64,000 nucleotides of DNA, taken from NCBI GenBank assembly GCA_002778195.1, contig PCDI01000001.1, positions 2,420,453-2,484,452 of the forward strand. Direction: 5' to 3'. This document shows, piece after piece, positions 36,836 through 49,038 of the stretch (position 1 is the first letter of the stretch; every line of letters starts with the position of its first letter). Origin of the DNA: Raffaelea ambrosiae. Taxonomy: Eukaryota > Ascomycota > Sordariomycetes > Ophiostomatales > Ophiostomataceae. Made by a program: the position numbers and the translations under genes. The notes under the pieces were generated by a model. That model worked only from the letters and a program-made list of their open reading frames with translations. It had not been told where the DNA came from and did no database searches.

Positions 36836-39207
36836 TTCCCTTCCACTGCTCTATGGCACCCGCCCCTTTTCCTACCCCTCCGTCATCTTATTTTTCCCGG
36901 TGCAACTTCGTGCCTACAGGTGGCTGGATGCCTGCCGGTGTACAGTGGCCGAGTATCTTACCCCTGCTGTGCTTGTTGCCGCCATTGTGTGGTGTTCCCC
37001 ACGTCCCCCATCTGCCCACTGGCAGGTTGAGGGCTAGCATTGCCCCTACCGACCTTGTAATGTGGCCCTTTCTGCCCTACAATGGAGCGCCGACAGAGGC
37101 TACTGAACGCACTGGGAAGGGCCAGATTCAGCATGCGAGACAAGCGCACAAGATATAACCAATATGCCGCACACCTGCGGAGAACACCCGAGGGGACGCT
37201 GGGGCGAGGAGGTGGGCTCGACTCGGCTCGACGGGGAGAGCACCGGTCGTCCACGACCACAACACTCAGCTCTCGGTTGTGAGGATAGGCTGTTGTCTTG
37301 AGCCGCCCGAGCGGCCAGCTGCCTGATGCAGTTTGACAATGCTACTCGGGTTTCGAGCTATTACAGGAGCTATTACAGTGGCAGCACCTCCACTGGCGGT
37401 TCTTTGCCTCTTTTGATGCAAAACGAGCCAGGATACGGGATAAGACAATAATTGTACAAAGTACGAGTACATCTCAGTCAGGACCGCCATCCCTCCCGCA
37501 CGAGGGGTTTGGAAAGCACGCCCAACAATGCTTGGCAGCCCAGCTGCCATTGAGTTTCGGCCAACACACGTCACTCTCCCTCCCTGTGTTCCCCAAGGCT
37601 GCAGCTCAGCCAGGGTGAACACAGAAGAACCGGACGGGCGATTGCTCTCTTCTGATAAGTGACATTTGCCTTGTCCCGGTCTCTCCTGCCCAGCAGGCGG
37701 CACCGTCAATTTTTTTATTTTAGCCTTCTTTCTCATACCCTAATCCGGACCCCGGCGCACATCACCTATTATGATCCAATTTTCTTGCTTTCCTGTCCTG
37801 TCTGCCAGTATGCTTCCGGGGGGGGCGGCAGGATGACACAGGGTGTGGTGTCTGGCACTGGCTCTGTGGCTCCGTGTGGCCCAGACCACGCCGTGTCTTA
37901 CAACGTATCTTGCAACGTATCTTACACACACACACACACAGCTGCCTCCTGTGCATCCTTTCAGCCAGATGATGCCTGGCATGACACCCAGTCGGGGCCA
38001 TCGCACACCTCGCCTCGCATTTGTGCGCTTGTACCGTGTACTGCACACGTATCTCCAGATATGTTGGGTGTTGCCCTCCTAAAAAAGACTCAAATGTCCA
38101 TAGCGGCTCCCGATGTCATGCATGCCCCGATTTCTGTTATTGTGGATACCCGAGAAGAAAATAGACCTTTGCGTGGACATTGACATACTTACATGCTCGA
38201 TGGCAACTGGCTGTTTCTGGTTGGCCTACCCCTGGCCCTGTCTGGCCATCTTCCCTGTTCTGGCGATGTTCCTTTCTTCCTTCAGTTACTATAGTATTTT
38301 CTCCGAGACCCTGTCTTCTTTTAGGCTCCGCTCCACAGGCCTGGTTCACTGATGCCCCGGGCGTTGTTTTTCTTTTCTTTTCTTTCTTTTTCCCCTTCAC
38401 TGTTTTCAATGTGTCCACCCCCAAAAGTGCCTGCCCTTTTCTGTTTCTTTTCTGCATTCCTTTTGCCAATATTCACTCTGGAATTCGGGCTGCTGGTATA
38501 AGATATACTCACGAGCCGCTTCCTGCCTCCTGCCTCCTGCCTCCTACCTGCAACTCCCTAGCCGTCCGGGACCCTTCCTCGGGCTTTGTTCCGCATGCCC
38601 ATCCCTTCCTCACCCCCTTCTCCTGTGCTCTGTTCTTTTTATTTTATTTTTTCTCTTATTTTCCCTCTTTTATTCCTTCTCTTTTATTTTCCTCTCCTTC
38701 CTTCTCCCTCTGCTCCCTTCTTGACCAAACTTTGCTATCCGCCTTGTCCAACACATCAGCTCCAAGGTCAATATGTGTTGGCCTCAGCCTCTTACCGCAT
38801 CTCATCCTCTTCCTTTTCTTCTTTATTTTGGTCTCGGGTGACTCAAAAGCAAAAGTTTACTATTTTGGCTCACCGTCTTCCTGTATAATACAAAGGCTCG
38901 CACTCACGCTCACGCTTAGACTCACACTCACACTCATACTTACACACACACACGCATATCCACACACGGAGACACACATAAACTCACATCCGCATATACG
39001 CACACCTGCCGGTTAGAGCACACGCACGACCTCTTTTGATTCGTTTTCCCCATTTTGGTCGTTCGACGCGCACTTTTGCTTGCATATATCTATTGCCTTT
39101 ACGCTCCTTATTCTACACACCCGTGGCCGTCCTTCCCTTTTCCTGTCATTTTGCCAACCATATTCAGCTTGGACACGGGAAACTCCGGCCTTCACATATC
39201 GCCCGGC

Positions 39208-40575
39208 ATGGCATCCTCGTCACGAAAGCCGCGTATGGGCAGCAAATCCAACATTATGTTCACCAATGCAGTGTACTATCCCAATTACGCTGTCTACAAC
39301 GAGGACACACCTGCCCAGCTGAACTACAGCTGCATAAGTGTTGTGTACTATGCATTTGCCAAGGTCACGGGGGAAGGTCAGGTTTTTGTAAGTGGCTTCA
39401 CATGTCAGAGGCAGGGCCCCTACACATACAGGGAGATTCCGGATCTACAGCGGTAAATTCGAGGGTCGTTGCATGAGTAGATAGCTGACAAACTGTTAAC
39501 ATCTAGCTCAGCGACGAATGGGCCGATGCTGGCATTCCCTGTGACGGAGTCCAGGGAGCTCTGGGATCGTTGATGCATCTCAAGCAGGTTCATCCGCATT
39601 TGCAAGTTGTGCTCTCGATCGGAGGAGCCGAATCCAACGCGGTCTTTCCTATGGTGGCGGCAGACCCGATACTGCGCGACAACTTTGCCAGGTCAGCCCT
39701 TGGCCTTGTCGAAGCTTCCGGGTTGGATGGCATCGACAGTAAGCTCACTTTTCCCCGGGAAATTTTTGGTTGCTCTCTTGCTGGAGACTGACAAAAGACT
39801 GCCATTCCAGTAAATTGGATATGTCCCATGGACCGGCAACAAGCAGACGATTTTCTGTCTCTTCTGGCCCAAGTCCGGTTGCATTTGACAGAAGACCGCT
39901 ATGTCGTCACGGCTGCTTTGCCTGCCAACAGGGAGACGCTGCATCTGTTTAATCTCAAGCATGTGGCCGAGTATCTGGATCTCATCAACCTGACCGCCTA
40001 CGACCTGTATGGACCATGGTCGCATAAGTGCGGCCACCAGGCACAGCTCTATGCTGTGGGGAAAGACGAGCCGTCCGGTGCTTCCTCGGTGCAGTACCTC
40101 ATGTCTCACGGCGTGCCGTCCAAAAAGATCTTGCTCGGCATCCCGCTCTACGGGCGCAGCTTTTTGAACACGTCTGGTCCGGGACACAAGTTTTCCGGCG
40201 CAGGGGGAACCGAGGATGGTACCTTTGAGTACCGCCAGCTCCCACGGCGCGGCACGAAAGAGCACGTCGATAAGCGCGTTGTTGCAGCGCAATGCGTTGG
40301 GGGCGATGGCGGGTTTGTCAGCTATGACAACCCGGAAACAGTCAAGATGAAGGCGTCGTTTTGCAAGCAAAAGTCTTTGGGCGTACGTTACATGGCACGG
40401 AATAACCGACGCGCCCGCATTGTGCGTGCGTGCGTACGTGCGTGTTTAATTATCTCGTTTTGGAGGCTGACTCTGGCTGGAACAGGGACTTTTTTACTGG
40501 GCCGCACCCTCAGACGTTGCAGACAGCAAGCGGAGTCTTGTTGCGGCAGGCTTCCGTGCGCTGCACGGTTCGTGA
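39208..40575 (+). CDS. GH18 chitinase-like protein with lost catalytic residues
   Basis: The fold is glycoside hydrolase 18, the chitinase family. Exons 39208-39387, 39507-39738, 39811-40382 and 40486-40575 give 357 residues in frame. Conserved elements are FTNAVYYPNYAVYNED, VVLSIGGAES, the active-site strand, LTAYDLYGPWS, ILLGIPLYGRSF and GLFYWAAPSD. The active-site strand reads DGIDINWICP (residues 134-143), whereas active GH18 enzymes have DGxDxDxE. The third Asp is Asn139 and the catalytic Glu is Ile141. The change straddles an intron, but no other acceptor nearby restores DWE. There is no signal peptide, LysM or chitin-binding module. It is probably a non-hydrolytic chitin- or oligosaccharide-binding protein, or an ageing gene; the intact remainder argues for retained function. 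Confidence 0.93.
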
Positions 40576-41004
40576 TCCTGATTTGCAACACGGAACGGGA
40601 CAGGAAACAAGAGAGAAGGCGGGAGGAGCAAAGGAGCAACAAATGGCAAAACAAAAAAAAAGAACACGAACAACACAGGGACGGGAAACACGGTAGGGCG
40701 TTGGCAACTAAGGGGAGAGAAGAAAAAGAGGGGGGAATGGGGTAAAAAGTAACAGCCACAACAGGGGCGAGATACAAAAAAATCACGGTTCTATGCTAAA
40801 TTGGCGGCCACCCTGGAACTTGGCCGACGAAAAGAAACGGAAAGGACATCCATTGACTATACATCTGCGGGACTGAGAGGTATACACTGGAGAATGGGTC
40901 TTTCATTTTTGCATCTCGATTATGCTGTGTCCACAGCTGCATCCATACACACCAACCATACCACGCCAAATCTCGGCAAACCAGACTTCACCACACACTT
41001 GCAT

Positions 41005-41125
41005 CGCATACACCGCATACACCGCATACAGCACACCAGCACATCCAGCGCATACAGCACATCCAGCGCATACAGCACATCCAATCCAGCACATCCAGCA
41101 CATCCAGCACATCCAGCACATCCAA
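41005..41125. repeat. Minisatellite of cacatccag / catacagc units
   Basis: Nine-base units (cgcatacac, cacatccag and variants) are repeated about a dozen times. The block is in no recognisable gene. Confidence 0.9.
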
Positions 41126-43202
41126 AACCAGCGCACCACATATACAGGCATCATTGTTTCTGGACGGGAAAAGTGTCATTTCTTCGGGCTTTTTAGGGTA
41201 CTGGATGGGAGTGGAAGGAAACACACACTCGTTGGGACGGGACGAGGACGGAAAATTTTGCATTTCGTTATTGTTTTTTTACGTTTTGGGTGCTTACGCT
41301 TATCCATGGTCAGATATGAGGATGGGCAAAGGCATATATTTCTTGTTGTCATGCTCGTTTCCTTTTTGGGGGTTCATTTTCATTCCACGACTCTTGATTG
41401 TTTATTCATCCTGTTTATTTCGGTTTACTTCATTTTATGTTTTGTTTGATTGTTTGATTGCTTTATTTCTACTTGATTCCGTTCTTTCGTCATTTTTTCA
41501 TCGGCAAGGCCAAGTTTCTTCAGCGGCTCTCCCCGAATAAGTCTCATCACGGCCAACCACAAAGGAAGAAACCCTGGATGGAATAACCTGGATGGGGGCT
41601 TGTTGGAGGAAAAGAACAGAAAAAAAAGAAAAAAAGCGGGTGGTGGTTTCACCTACTTACAATAGTACATGGCACTGGCTGCATGCAAGCGCCTCCCCCT
41701 CCCCTCCCAACCCTGGGAAATGCAACGTCTCTGCAGAAGCGTTTCGTTTAATTCAAACTACGACGACACCTGGTTGGATGGCAGGTTCGGCCAGTCTCCT
41801 TTTGACTACATATTAACTGACAAAGCCCCAGACCCTGCCTTAGTTGGATGCAATGCACGAATGCACGAGCATTACCAGGCCTCCTTCTGGCAACTTTTGC
41901 CAGGCCGATTCTGCGAGCCGGGGAGGGAATATGCATGCCAAAGAGGAGGAACGAAATACGAAAAAGAAAAATTAAAAGATGTGTGCAGCAAGAAAAAAAG
42001 AAGCACAGCACCAAAGAAAAAACCCCCCAAAAAGAAAACCGGAAATGACAGGCAGGCAATCCGAAGCAATCGGCCCTAAGCGGCTGACGGCTGACGGGAT
42101 GTACGGTATAATAGGGGTGGGGGCTTGTCTTAAACAAACGCACAAATGCCTTGTCCTTGGACTCGGGAACTGCTCCATTGCAAAAAGCTAAGTCCCCCCA
42201 TCCTAACATATTCATACCATGCCAATTGGCCTTGGGGAGGAAAAGAATGGACAGAGGTCGTAATGGATCCGTCTTGACCTAGGGTGTGACTGCGAGTACA
42301 CAAGTATCAGACCCAGATTTTCATTGTGGTTTTCCGTCTTAATATGACGTAGCTTGTCGTGTTTGTCAAGGGCAGACCTAGCCCATCCAAATTTGCGAGT
42401 GCGTGCGTGGCGGGTGTGGGGTTGCACGGCATTTGCGCCGCCAGCGTTTTGCAGCATATGGCAGCAGTCTTTGCTGTCAGGGTCGTTCGATATCTGGTCT
42501 CGAATGCCCCAAACGATCCCTCGCTTGCCATACCTGCGGCCGAGGGTGGGTCTTGACAAGTACTACGAGTTGAGGCAAACCAGGCAAATGAAGGAAAGGG
42601 TCGGGAAGAAGTACTATGTAAGGAGACGATGGGATGGGAGAATAAGAAGGAATGAAGAAATGGAAAAACACACCAGGAATTCATTGTGATAAAATACCTA
42701 TAAAATGCATAGAAACACATGAATAAAACACGACAGGGACTTTGAGGGTGGACAGGTCTGCTCTATATTGTACGATACCTAGTAACGGTAATTTTATGGC
42801 AAGCAAAACACCAGTACGAGTACGATACAATGTCAACCATACAGTCTCTGGACTCTTGGGGGAGAACGCTAAAGAGGCGAAGGATTCGAGTTCCAACATT
42901 TTTAGTTTCTTGCTCGACTTGTTTGGCTAGACAAAAAGGGAAAATAAGGGTTGTGTCTGTTGTGGGGGCCGTTTAACAAGTTGCGTTTGAGCTAACGAGG
43001 AGGGAGGGGGGGCAGTGGGATGCCCTAGGAGAGAAGAGAGAGAGAGAGAGGGAAGGTCCGAAGAGAGAGGAGAAGACACGAGCCGGAACGGAGATGGGCA
43101 ATAGGTGTCAGGATTCCGGCGGTAAGGGGCAGGCAAGATCCATGGAAGAGGGCAAAAAGGGGTGATTGAAGGTTTTCGGTTGCGAGATGGCAAGCAAGGG
43201 CC

Positions 43203-43275
43203 AGGACAGGGACGGCAGGGACAGCAGGGGGAGCAGAGACAGCAGAGACAGCAGAGACAGCAAGGAGAGCAAGGA
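43203..43275. repeat. Purine-rich 9-bp repeat (gacagcaga type)
   Basis: Imperfect units of gacagcaga and gacagggac are repeated seven to eight times. The frame reads RDS repeats but has no other coding signs. Confidence 0.8.
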
Positions 43276-44794
43276 AGAGGCCGGCGGGAGGTTGTATACG
43301 CAGGGAAGGCGACAGGAGGAGAGACCTAGACTGGTCGGGCTGAACAAAGTTGGCAACTCGAAACTGGCAACCAACTACTAGCTGGGGACTGTGCCAAATC
43401 CCGTGTAAGAAACCGACTTCACAGAACAACAACGGACACAAAAAGCAAAGCACTGGGCCAATGCAGACAGGCTACGCGTATAGCACTATCATCTTGCGTC
43501 CGAGATTACGCAATGCTGTTGTTTCCCATGTCTACAAATTCGCACCGAATCGTCTGCAGGTCGAGGGTGGGTTTTTGGCCAGCTACATACTATAGTAGTA
43601 TCAGAGAACGAGGGATGGGGGAGGAGAGGAGAGATGGGCGTGCATGGGCAACGTGCTCTGCTCGCCGTATTAGGTGGCAATGGAGAATGGGAAGAACATG
43701 GAGACAGCAAAGACCAGGGGACGTGGACGCACACCGGGAGACACATGGGAGGAGAAAGCACAGCATGGCGCACGCAGGCCCACTGCTACCCAATGACGCC
43801 GACGGTTGTTTGGCTGTTTGCGAGATTCCACGCATTGTTGCAGCGGGCCTGTGAACGCGAGAGACGAACAAGCACATCGGCTACATAGCAAGATACGCAC
43901 ATCCACGTACAGTGGTGTGCACACAGGCAAGTTCCCTGCAACACACCATCTTCCCCTGTCAGCTTACCGTGTAAGAATCTTACAACGGGTCTGGGGCGTC
44001 TTCGGGGCGGTCGACCGTTAGATAGGCTAATTCCTTAGCCCTGTTATGGCTTGTTTTGGCTTGTTACGGGGCCTGTAGGGTGTTAGTTCAAAGGGGGGGC
44101 GGATGGGACCCTTCCATTCCTACGCTTCCCAGTCGCGTCTGGCAATTCGAGTCTCTCCCCCACTGCGCAACTCGGGCTATACGATCTGTGTAGAGCCAGC
44201 CCGCGAAAGAGAGCACGGAAAAAAAAAAGAAAGAAAAAGAAGGAAAGAAAGAAAGAGCCAGCGATACTACGGTAGCGACGCATTGCGCTCAGTGTAGTTT
44301 CGCCTAACAAGGTGTAGTTAATTAAGTATGGGCAGCCGCCGGGTATACCATCACGTGACTGGAAGAACCGCCGTCACCGCCTTCCTCTTTGGGACAGCTG
44401 ACACCCGGCGAGCGCGAATCTGCCATCGTGATGTGTGTCCCCTATTGCAACCACCACACACGACACAACGAGTAAGCCAAGCAGGCCCACGAACCACACG
44501 CACACACGGCGACACCGACAGACTAGCGACACATCTAGAAAGGGGGGAACGGCCCGAGTATACGAAGAAGGCGACATTGTTGCTGGGAAACAGAGAGCTG
44601 TGTCGTTCGGATACGACAGTCTGGCGGGCACGCCGCGAGCACGTCCACGCTCCATGGGTCGCCCCAGCTCGACCGACTCCTCACCCGTCCGATTTCTTGT
44701 CTGATTCCGTCTCGGCCGCTGTTTACTGCTCCCTCTGTGCATTCTGCCCATTCTGTGGCCCGATCTTCAACGCGCGAGAGAAGTGGCGGCCACC

Positions 44795-47484
44795 ATGAGC
44801 GGCGGCACTTTGGCCGAGCCGTCGTCGTTCGACGCAGGTGAGTGCTCGATGGATCTTTGTCCGGGTCGTCCGCACTCGTTTCGTTTCTTCCACATGTTGA
44901 CCGCCACTCGCTCTCCGCAGCCGACTACGACCCCATCGGCCACCTCAACCTCCTGTTCAGCAACCCGTCGACCGTCGGCTCCGTCGCCGCCGTGTCCCGC
45001 CGACTGCGGTCCCACTCCGATGAGCTCTCGGCGACCATTGCGGCCATGGAGACCGCCCAGGCCTACGGGCCGGGCTCGTCGCTCGACCGCATGCAGACCG
45101 CCCAGACGGAGCTGGCGTCGGTGTTTGCCCGCATCGAAGACGTGCGGTCGCGCGCCGTGGCCACCGAGCAGGACATCACCACCATGACGGCCGACATCAA
45201 GCGCCTGGACGGCACCAAGCGCAACCTGACCGTGTCGATGACGGCGCTCAAGCGCCTGCAGATGCTGACGACGGCCTACGAGCAGCTGCGCGGGCTCGCG
45301 CGCACGCGGCAGTACCGCGAGTGCGCCGGCCTGCTGCAGGCGGTCCTGCAGCTGATGCGCCACTTCCACAGCTACCGGTCCATTGAGCAGATCGCCGTGC
45401 TGAGCCGCGGCGTCGGCGAGCTGCAGCGCGAGCTCCAGGAGCAGGTGTGCGAGGACTTTGAGATGGCCTTTGCCAAGGACGAGGTGGCGGCGCGGCGCGG
45501 CGTGCTGGTCGAGGCCTGTCTGGTGATGGACGCGCTCGGCGACCAGGCGCGCGCGCGGCTCGTCACCTGGTACGTCAACACGGAGCTCCGCGAGTACCGC
45601 CAGGTGTTCCGCGGCAACGACGAGGCCGGCAGCCTCGACAACATCGGCCGCCGCTATGCCTGGTTCCGCCGCACCCTCAAGACCCACGAGGACGAGCACG
45701 CCGCCATCTTCCCGGCCGCCTGGCGCGTCAACGAGGCCCTGGCCGCGGCCTTTTGCGACGGCACGCGCGACGACTACCGCAGCATCCTGGAGCGGAGCAT
45801 GCGCTCTTCCGGTCCCACCACGGCCGCCGCCAAGATCGACGTCAACCTGCTGCTCAGCTGTCTGCAGGAGACGCTCGACTTTGAGCAGGGGCTGGACCGG
45901 CGCTTTGCCAGCGAGAACATGCCGCGCGCCAGCATCGACACGCTCAGCTCCGCGGCCGACGAGCGCGCCCAGACCTTCAACGGCTCCATCTCGGTAGCCT
46001 TTGAGCCGTACCTCAGCCTGTGGGTCGAGTCGCAGGACCGCCAGCTGGCCGCGCTGATCCCGCGGTACCGCGCGCAGCCGCTCGTGGCCAGGGGCGACGA
46101 GGGCGACGCAGACGACGACGACTTTGCGCCCGAGAGCATCGCGCCCTCGGCGCTGGAGCTGTTCCACGTGTACAAGGTGACGCTGTCGCAGTGCGCCAAG
46201 CTGTCCACGGGCGAGCGTCTGCTGGACCTGTCGGGCATCCTGGCCAAGTACCTCGACGCGTATGCGCAGCAGGTGCTGCTCAGCTCGCTGCCGCCGCCTG
46301 CCGGGGGCGGGCTGGGGGGCGGCGGCGGACCGGGAAGCACCCCTTCCACCAGCACGGGCACAGCCACGGGCACGAGCCGGGGCACACCGCCCATCCGCAA
46401 CATTATTGTGGTGCTCAACACGGCGGACTTTTGGCAGCGCAACACGACGCAGCTGGAGGAGAGCCTGAAGAAGCGGATCGACGCCGAGCTGGCCGACCGC
46501 GTCGACCTGTCGGCGCAGGCCGACGCGTTTCTGGGCGTGGCCGGCAGCGCGGTGCAGGCGCTGGTGCACAGGGTGGAGCAGGCCTGCGACGGCGCGTGGC
46601 GGGAGATGCGCAACACCAACTGGCGCAGCATGGAGGCGGTGACGGACCACAGCTCGTACGTGACGGAGCTGATGAAGCACGTGGACGAGCCGGCCCGGGA
46701 GATCCTGGCCCTGGTGGCGAAGCCGCAGTATGCGCGGGCGTTTTGCGACCATCTGATCGAGTACATGGCGACGGCCTACACCAACAATGTGGTGCAGTGC
46801 CGGCCGGTGTCGGAAGTGGCGGCGGAGCAGGTACGAACGGGAGTGGGAGTTTGGATGAACGAACGCGTCCTTGGGGCTGATTGTGCGGGCTAACACCACT
46901 ATTACCAGATGCTACTTGACAAATACACCCTCACCAAATCACTCGAGAACCTCCTGTCGTACCACCCGCCCTCGGCGGCGTCCGCCTCGACGCACGCCCA
47001 CACCAGCTTCGTCAAGCGCGTCAACCACACGATGGGCCGCGTCGACCCGCTGCTCAAGACGCTGCAGGTCCAGCCGTCGCCGCCCGAGGGGCTGGTGCAG
47101 GCCTACCTCATCCACATTGCCGACCGCTCCGACACCAACTTCCGCAAGATCCTCGACCTCAAGGGCATCCGCAAACAGGACCAGGCCCACCTCATGGAGT
47201 TGTTTGTCATTCACCGCGACAGCCCCAGCGCCGCCGACCGCCAGCTCGTCGCCAACTCGCCCCTCTTGACGCCGCTCATGAACGCGGGCAGCAGCAGCCT
47301 CGGCAGCAATCCCGCCCCCTCCGGCATGATCGGCATCAACGCGGCCGCCGCCGGCATCCAGGGCCGTTTCGACGCCACCAGTCTGGGCGAGAAGCTGCTG
47401 AGTGCCGCCCGGGACGGTGTCGACCGGCTGGGCACCTCGGCGGCCACTGGCAGTGGTGGCGGCGGCGGCGGCGGTGGTGGTTTT

Positions 47485-47521
<37 letters not shown>

Positions 47522-47835
47522 GCAGCAGCAGTAACGCGGCCGGGTCCGGGTCCGGGTCCGGGTCTGGTGGTGGTATCGTCGGCCTGGGGGGCGGTGGCGG
47601 TCTGGGCCTCGGCATTGGGTTTGGGGCCTCGCCGGCGTCGAGCACGACGCCCACCTTTGGTGGCGGGAGCGGCAACGGCGGCGGCGCCAGCTCGTCGGGC
47701 GGCGCGGCGACGCCGGAAAAAGCGACGATCAACGAGAACCTCAAGAACATTGGCAAGTTTTTCCGCCGGGACATTGGCGGGTTTGGGTCTCGGTTTGGGA
47801 AGCGGGATGTGACGCCGACGGGCGAGAGAGAGTGA
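44795..47835 (+). CDS. VPS53: Vps53, subunit of the GARP tethering complex
   Basis: Vps53 works with Vps51, Vps52 and Vps54 to tether endosome-derived vesicles at the trans-Golgi. Exons 44795-44837, 44921-46830 and 46909-47835 give 959 residues; introns are 83 and 78 nt. The short first exon encodes MSGGTLAEPSSFDA and joins ADYDPIGHLNLLFS. The Vps53 N-terminal domain is evident: KRNLTVSMTALKRLQMLTTA, YRECAGLLQAVLQLMRHFHS, SIEQIAVLSRGV, EQVCEDFEMAF, RLVTWYVNTELREYRQVF and GSLDNIGRRYAWFRRTLK. The region after MLLDKYTLTKSLENLL fits the C-terminal part. The last 130 residues are low complexity, with a Gly tract, 12 consecutive Asn (all AAC) and Ser/Gly runs, ending in a short conserved-looking KFFRRDIGGFGSRFGKRD. 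A Ser/Gly/Thr insertion lies before IRNIIVVLNTADFW. Confidence 0.95.
47484..47532 (+). repeat. (AAC)12 plus AGC trinucleotide repeat inside VPS53
   Basis: Twelve AAC codons are followed by AGC/AGT codons, giving poly-Asn then poly-Ser in the Vps53 tail. The pure codon run suggests recent slippage. Confidence 0.95.
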
Positions 47836-49038
47836 CCGGTGGGAGACAGAGCGAGAAGACATGGCCGTGCCGGGTTGTCTTTGAAACCAGGGGGGGGGGA
47901 AACATGTTGGGGGGGGCTCAGCCATTCCCTTTGAAGGCTCACTGGCTGCATTGTATAAAACACCATGGATGGAAAGCGACGGGACGCATTCAGGGCCACA
48001 CATTGGGGAATACACACTTACAGGAGTTCTTGTTTTTTTTAATGTGTTTTGTTTTCCGTCTTTTGCCATTTTCTTGTCCTTTTTCACATAGCATGGATCT
48101 TGTTCAGAGAACGAACAGAAGGGAAGCGAAATAGACAAAACAAGAGCTGGGAGGCGTTGGAAACGGCAGCAAGTAGCCTCCCGGCTGCCATTGACCCCCG
48201 AGTACGATTTGAACCCAACGAGCAGCCGATCAGGACCTTTTTTCAACATCATCGAGGTCATCGAGCCCGCTATGGACGCGGTACAAGAGCCGTCTATCCA
48301 CCACCGCCCCATAATTCGTGACGTGAAAAGATGACTGGAGCTGTGTGGCCAAGCATACGGCACATGAAGCAGAGCTACGCCGTGCTCCACAGATGCAACC
48401 CAGTCTGCGTTTCCAGTTTGGTCACGACTTACAAGCCACGTGATGGTTCGTCGGGTTGAAGGGCGGTGAGCTGTGGACGTGCTGCGCCGAGGTGGGGCAC
48501 TGACATCCGGACGGCGGCCTTGATTACAACAGTGCATCATGACAGTGCATCTTGCCTCGCCGAGTTTAAAGAGTCCCTAGGCAAAAAGGTTGTCGGGGCC
48601 AAAATGGGGCAAGGAAGAAACTTCCGCCGTGTCCGACAGGCTGCAGCGAATAGCAGCCCGGAATTTGACTGCTACGGCTGTCCCACCAGCTCCACCAGGC
48701 ACTTTTTTTTTTTTGCCCCACGTCAAAAAAAAAAGTGCTTCTTAGGAAGGAAAAAAATTTGGTTAGGATAAGAGAAGGAAAAAAAAAAAAATCGAGGCCA
48801 AAAAAATAAGAGAAAAAAAAAAGTTGCCCTCTCCACCCAACCACCCAACTCTCAATTCCACTTCCCCCGATTTCTTCGTTTCCCTTTACGCCTCTTTTTT
48901 TTTTTTTCTTTTCTTTTCGTCCTTTTGTGATCCTACTTTTCACATCCTCTCCTCCATCACACTCCTCCTCGCTTCTCTCTCTCTCCCCCCTCTCTCCCTT
49001 GGGTTCACGCTTCACCGCACGACACAAATACACACAAA
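47836..49038. promoter_or_regulatory. VPS53 3' flank and pyrimidine-rich SSB leader
   Basis: No gene is seen up to about 48700. From about 48850 the plus strand is almost pure C/T and ends in cacacaaaATGG, typical of strongly expressed translation-related fungal genes. Runs of A and T occur at about 48700-48820. Confidence 0.55.

Larger units (their letters stand above)
32109..39207. other. 7.1-kb gene-poor interval
   Basis: This is the largest stretch with no convincing gene. It contains a (GT)18 microsatellite (33849-33884), C runs (34799-34814), a long T tract (about 36760-36830), CA repeats (37923-37942 and about 38900-39000), four TACGAGTA-type octamers (35054, 35221, 37462 and related forms), and imperfect 10-11 bp repeats of ctggctcaac type at about 35380-35420. 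The frames present are short and without domains. The C/T-rich final kilobase probably belongs to the GH18 gene's promoter. I see no terminal repeats, integrase or reverse-transcriptase frames. Confidence 0.55.
40576..44794. other. Gene-poor interval between the GH18-like gene and VPS53
   Basis: No convincing gene. Contents: a minisatellite at 41005-41125, a purine-rich repeat at about 43203-43275, a TACGAGTA octamer at 42815 and GA or A runs (about 43030-43055, 44219-44255). The short frames on both strands show no domains. Confidence 0.55.

Noticed and set aside
39738..39812. Alternative splice joins that might rescue the GH18 DxE motif
   Set aside because: I tried the nearby AG and GT sites; none yields D-W-E in frame, so the degenerate motif stands.
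41669..42079. A small plus-strand frame downstream of the GH18-like gene
   Set aside because: No domain, poor start context and an A-rich second half; not enough to call a gene.
44767..46899. A 710-codon open frame on the minus strand opposite VPS53
   Set aside because: It is the mirror of a GC-rich coding exon; its composition (Arg, Val, Gly, His) and lack of domains mark it as a shadow frame.
48150..48310. gatttgaacc at about 48209, considered as the complement of a tRNA B box
   Set aside because: The T-stem bases do not pair, and no A box lies at the right distance.
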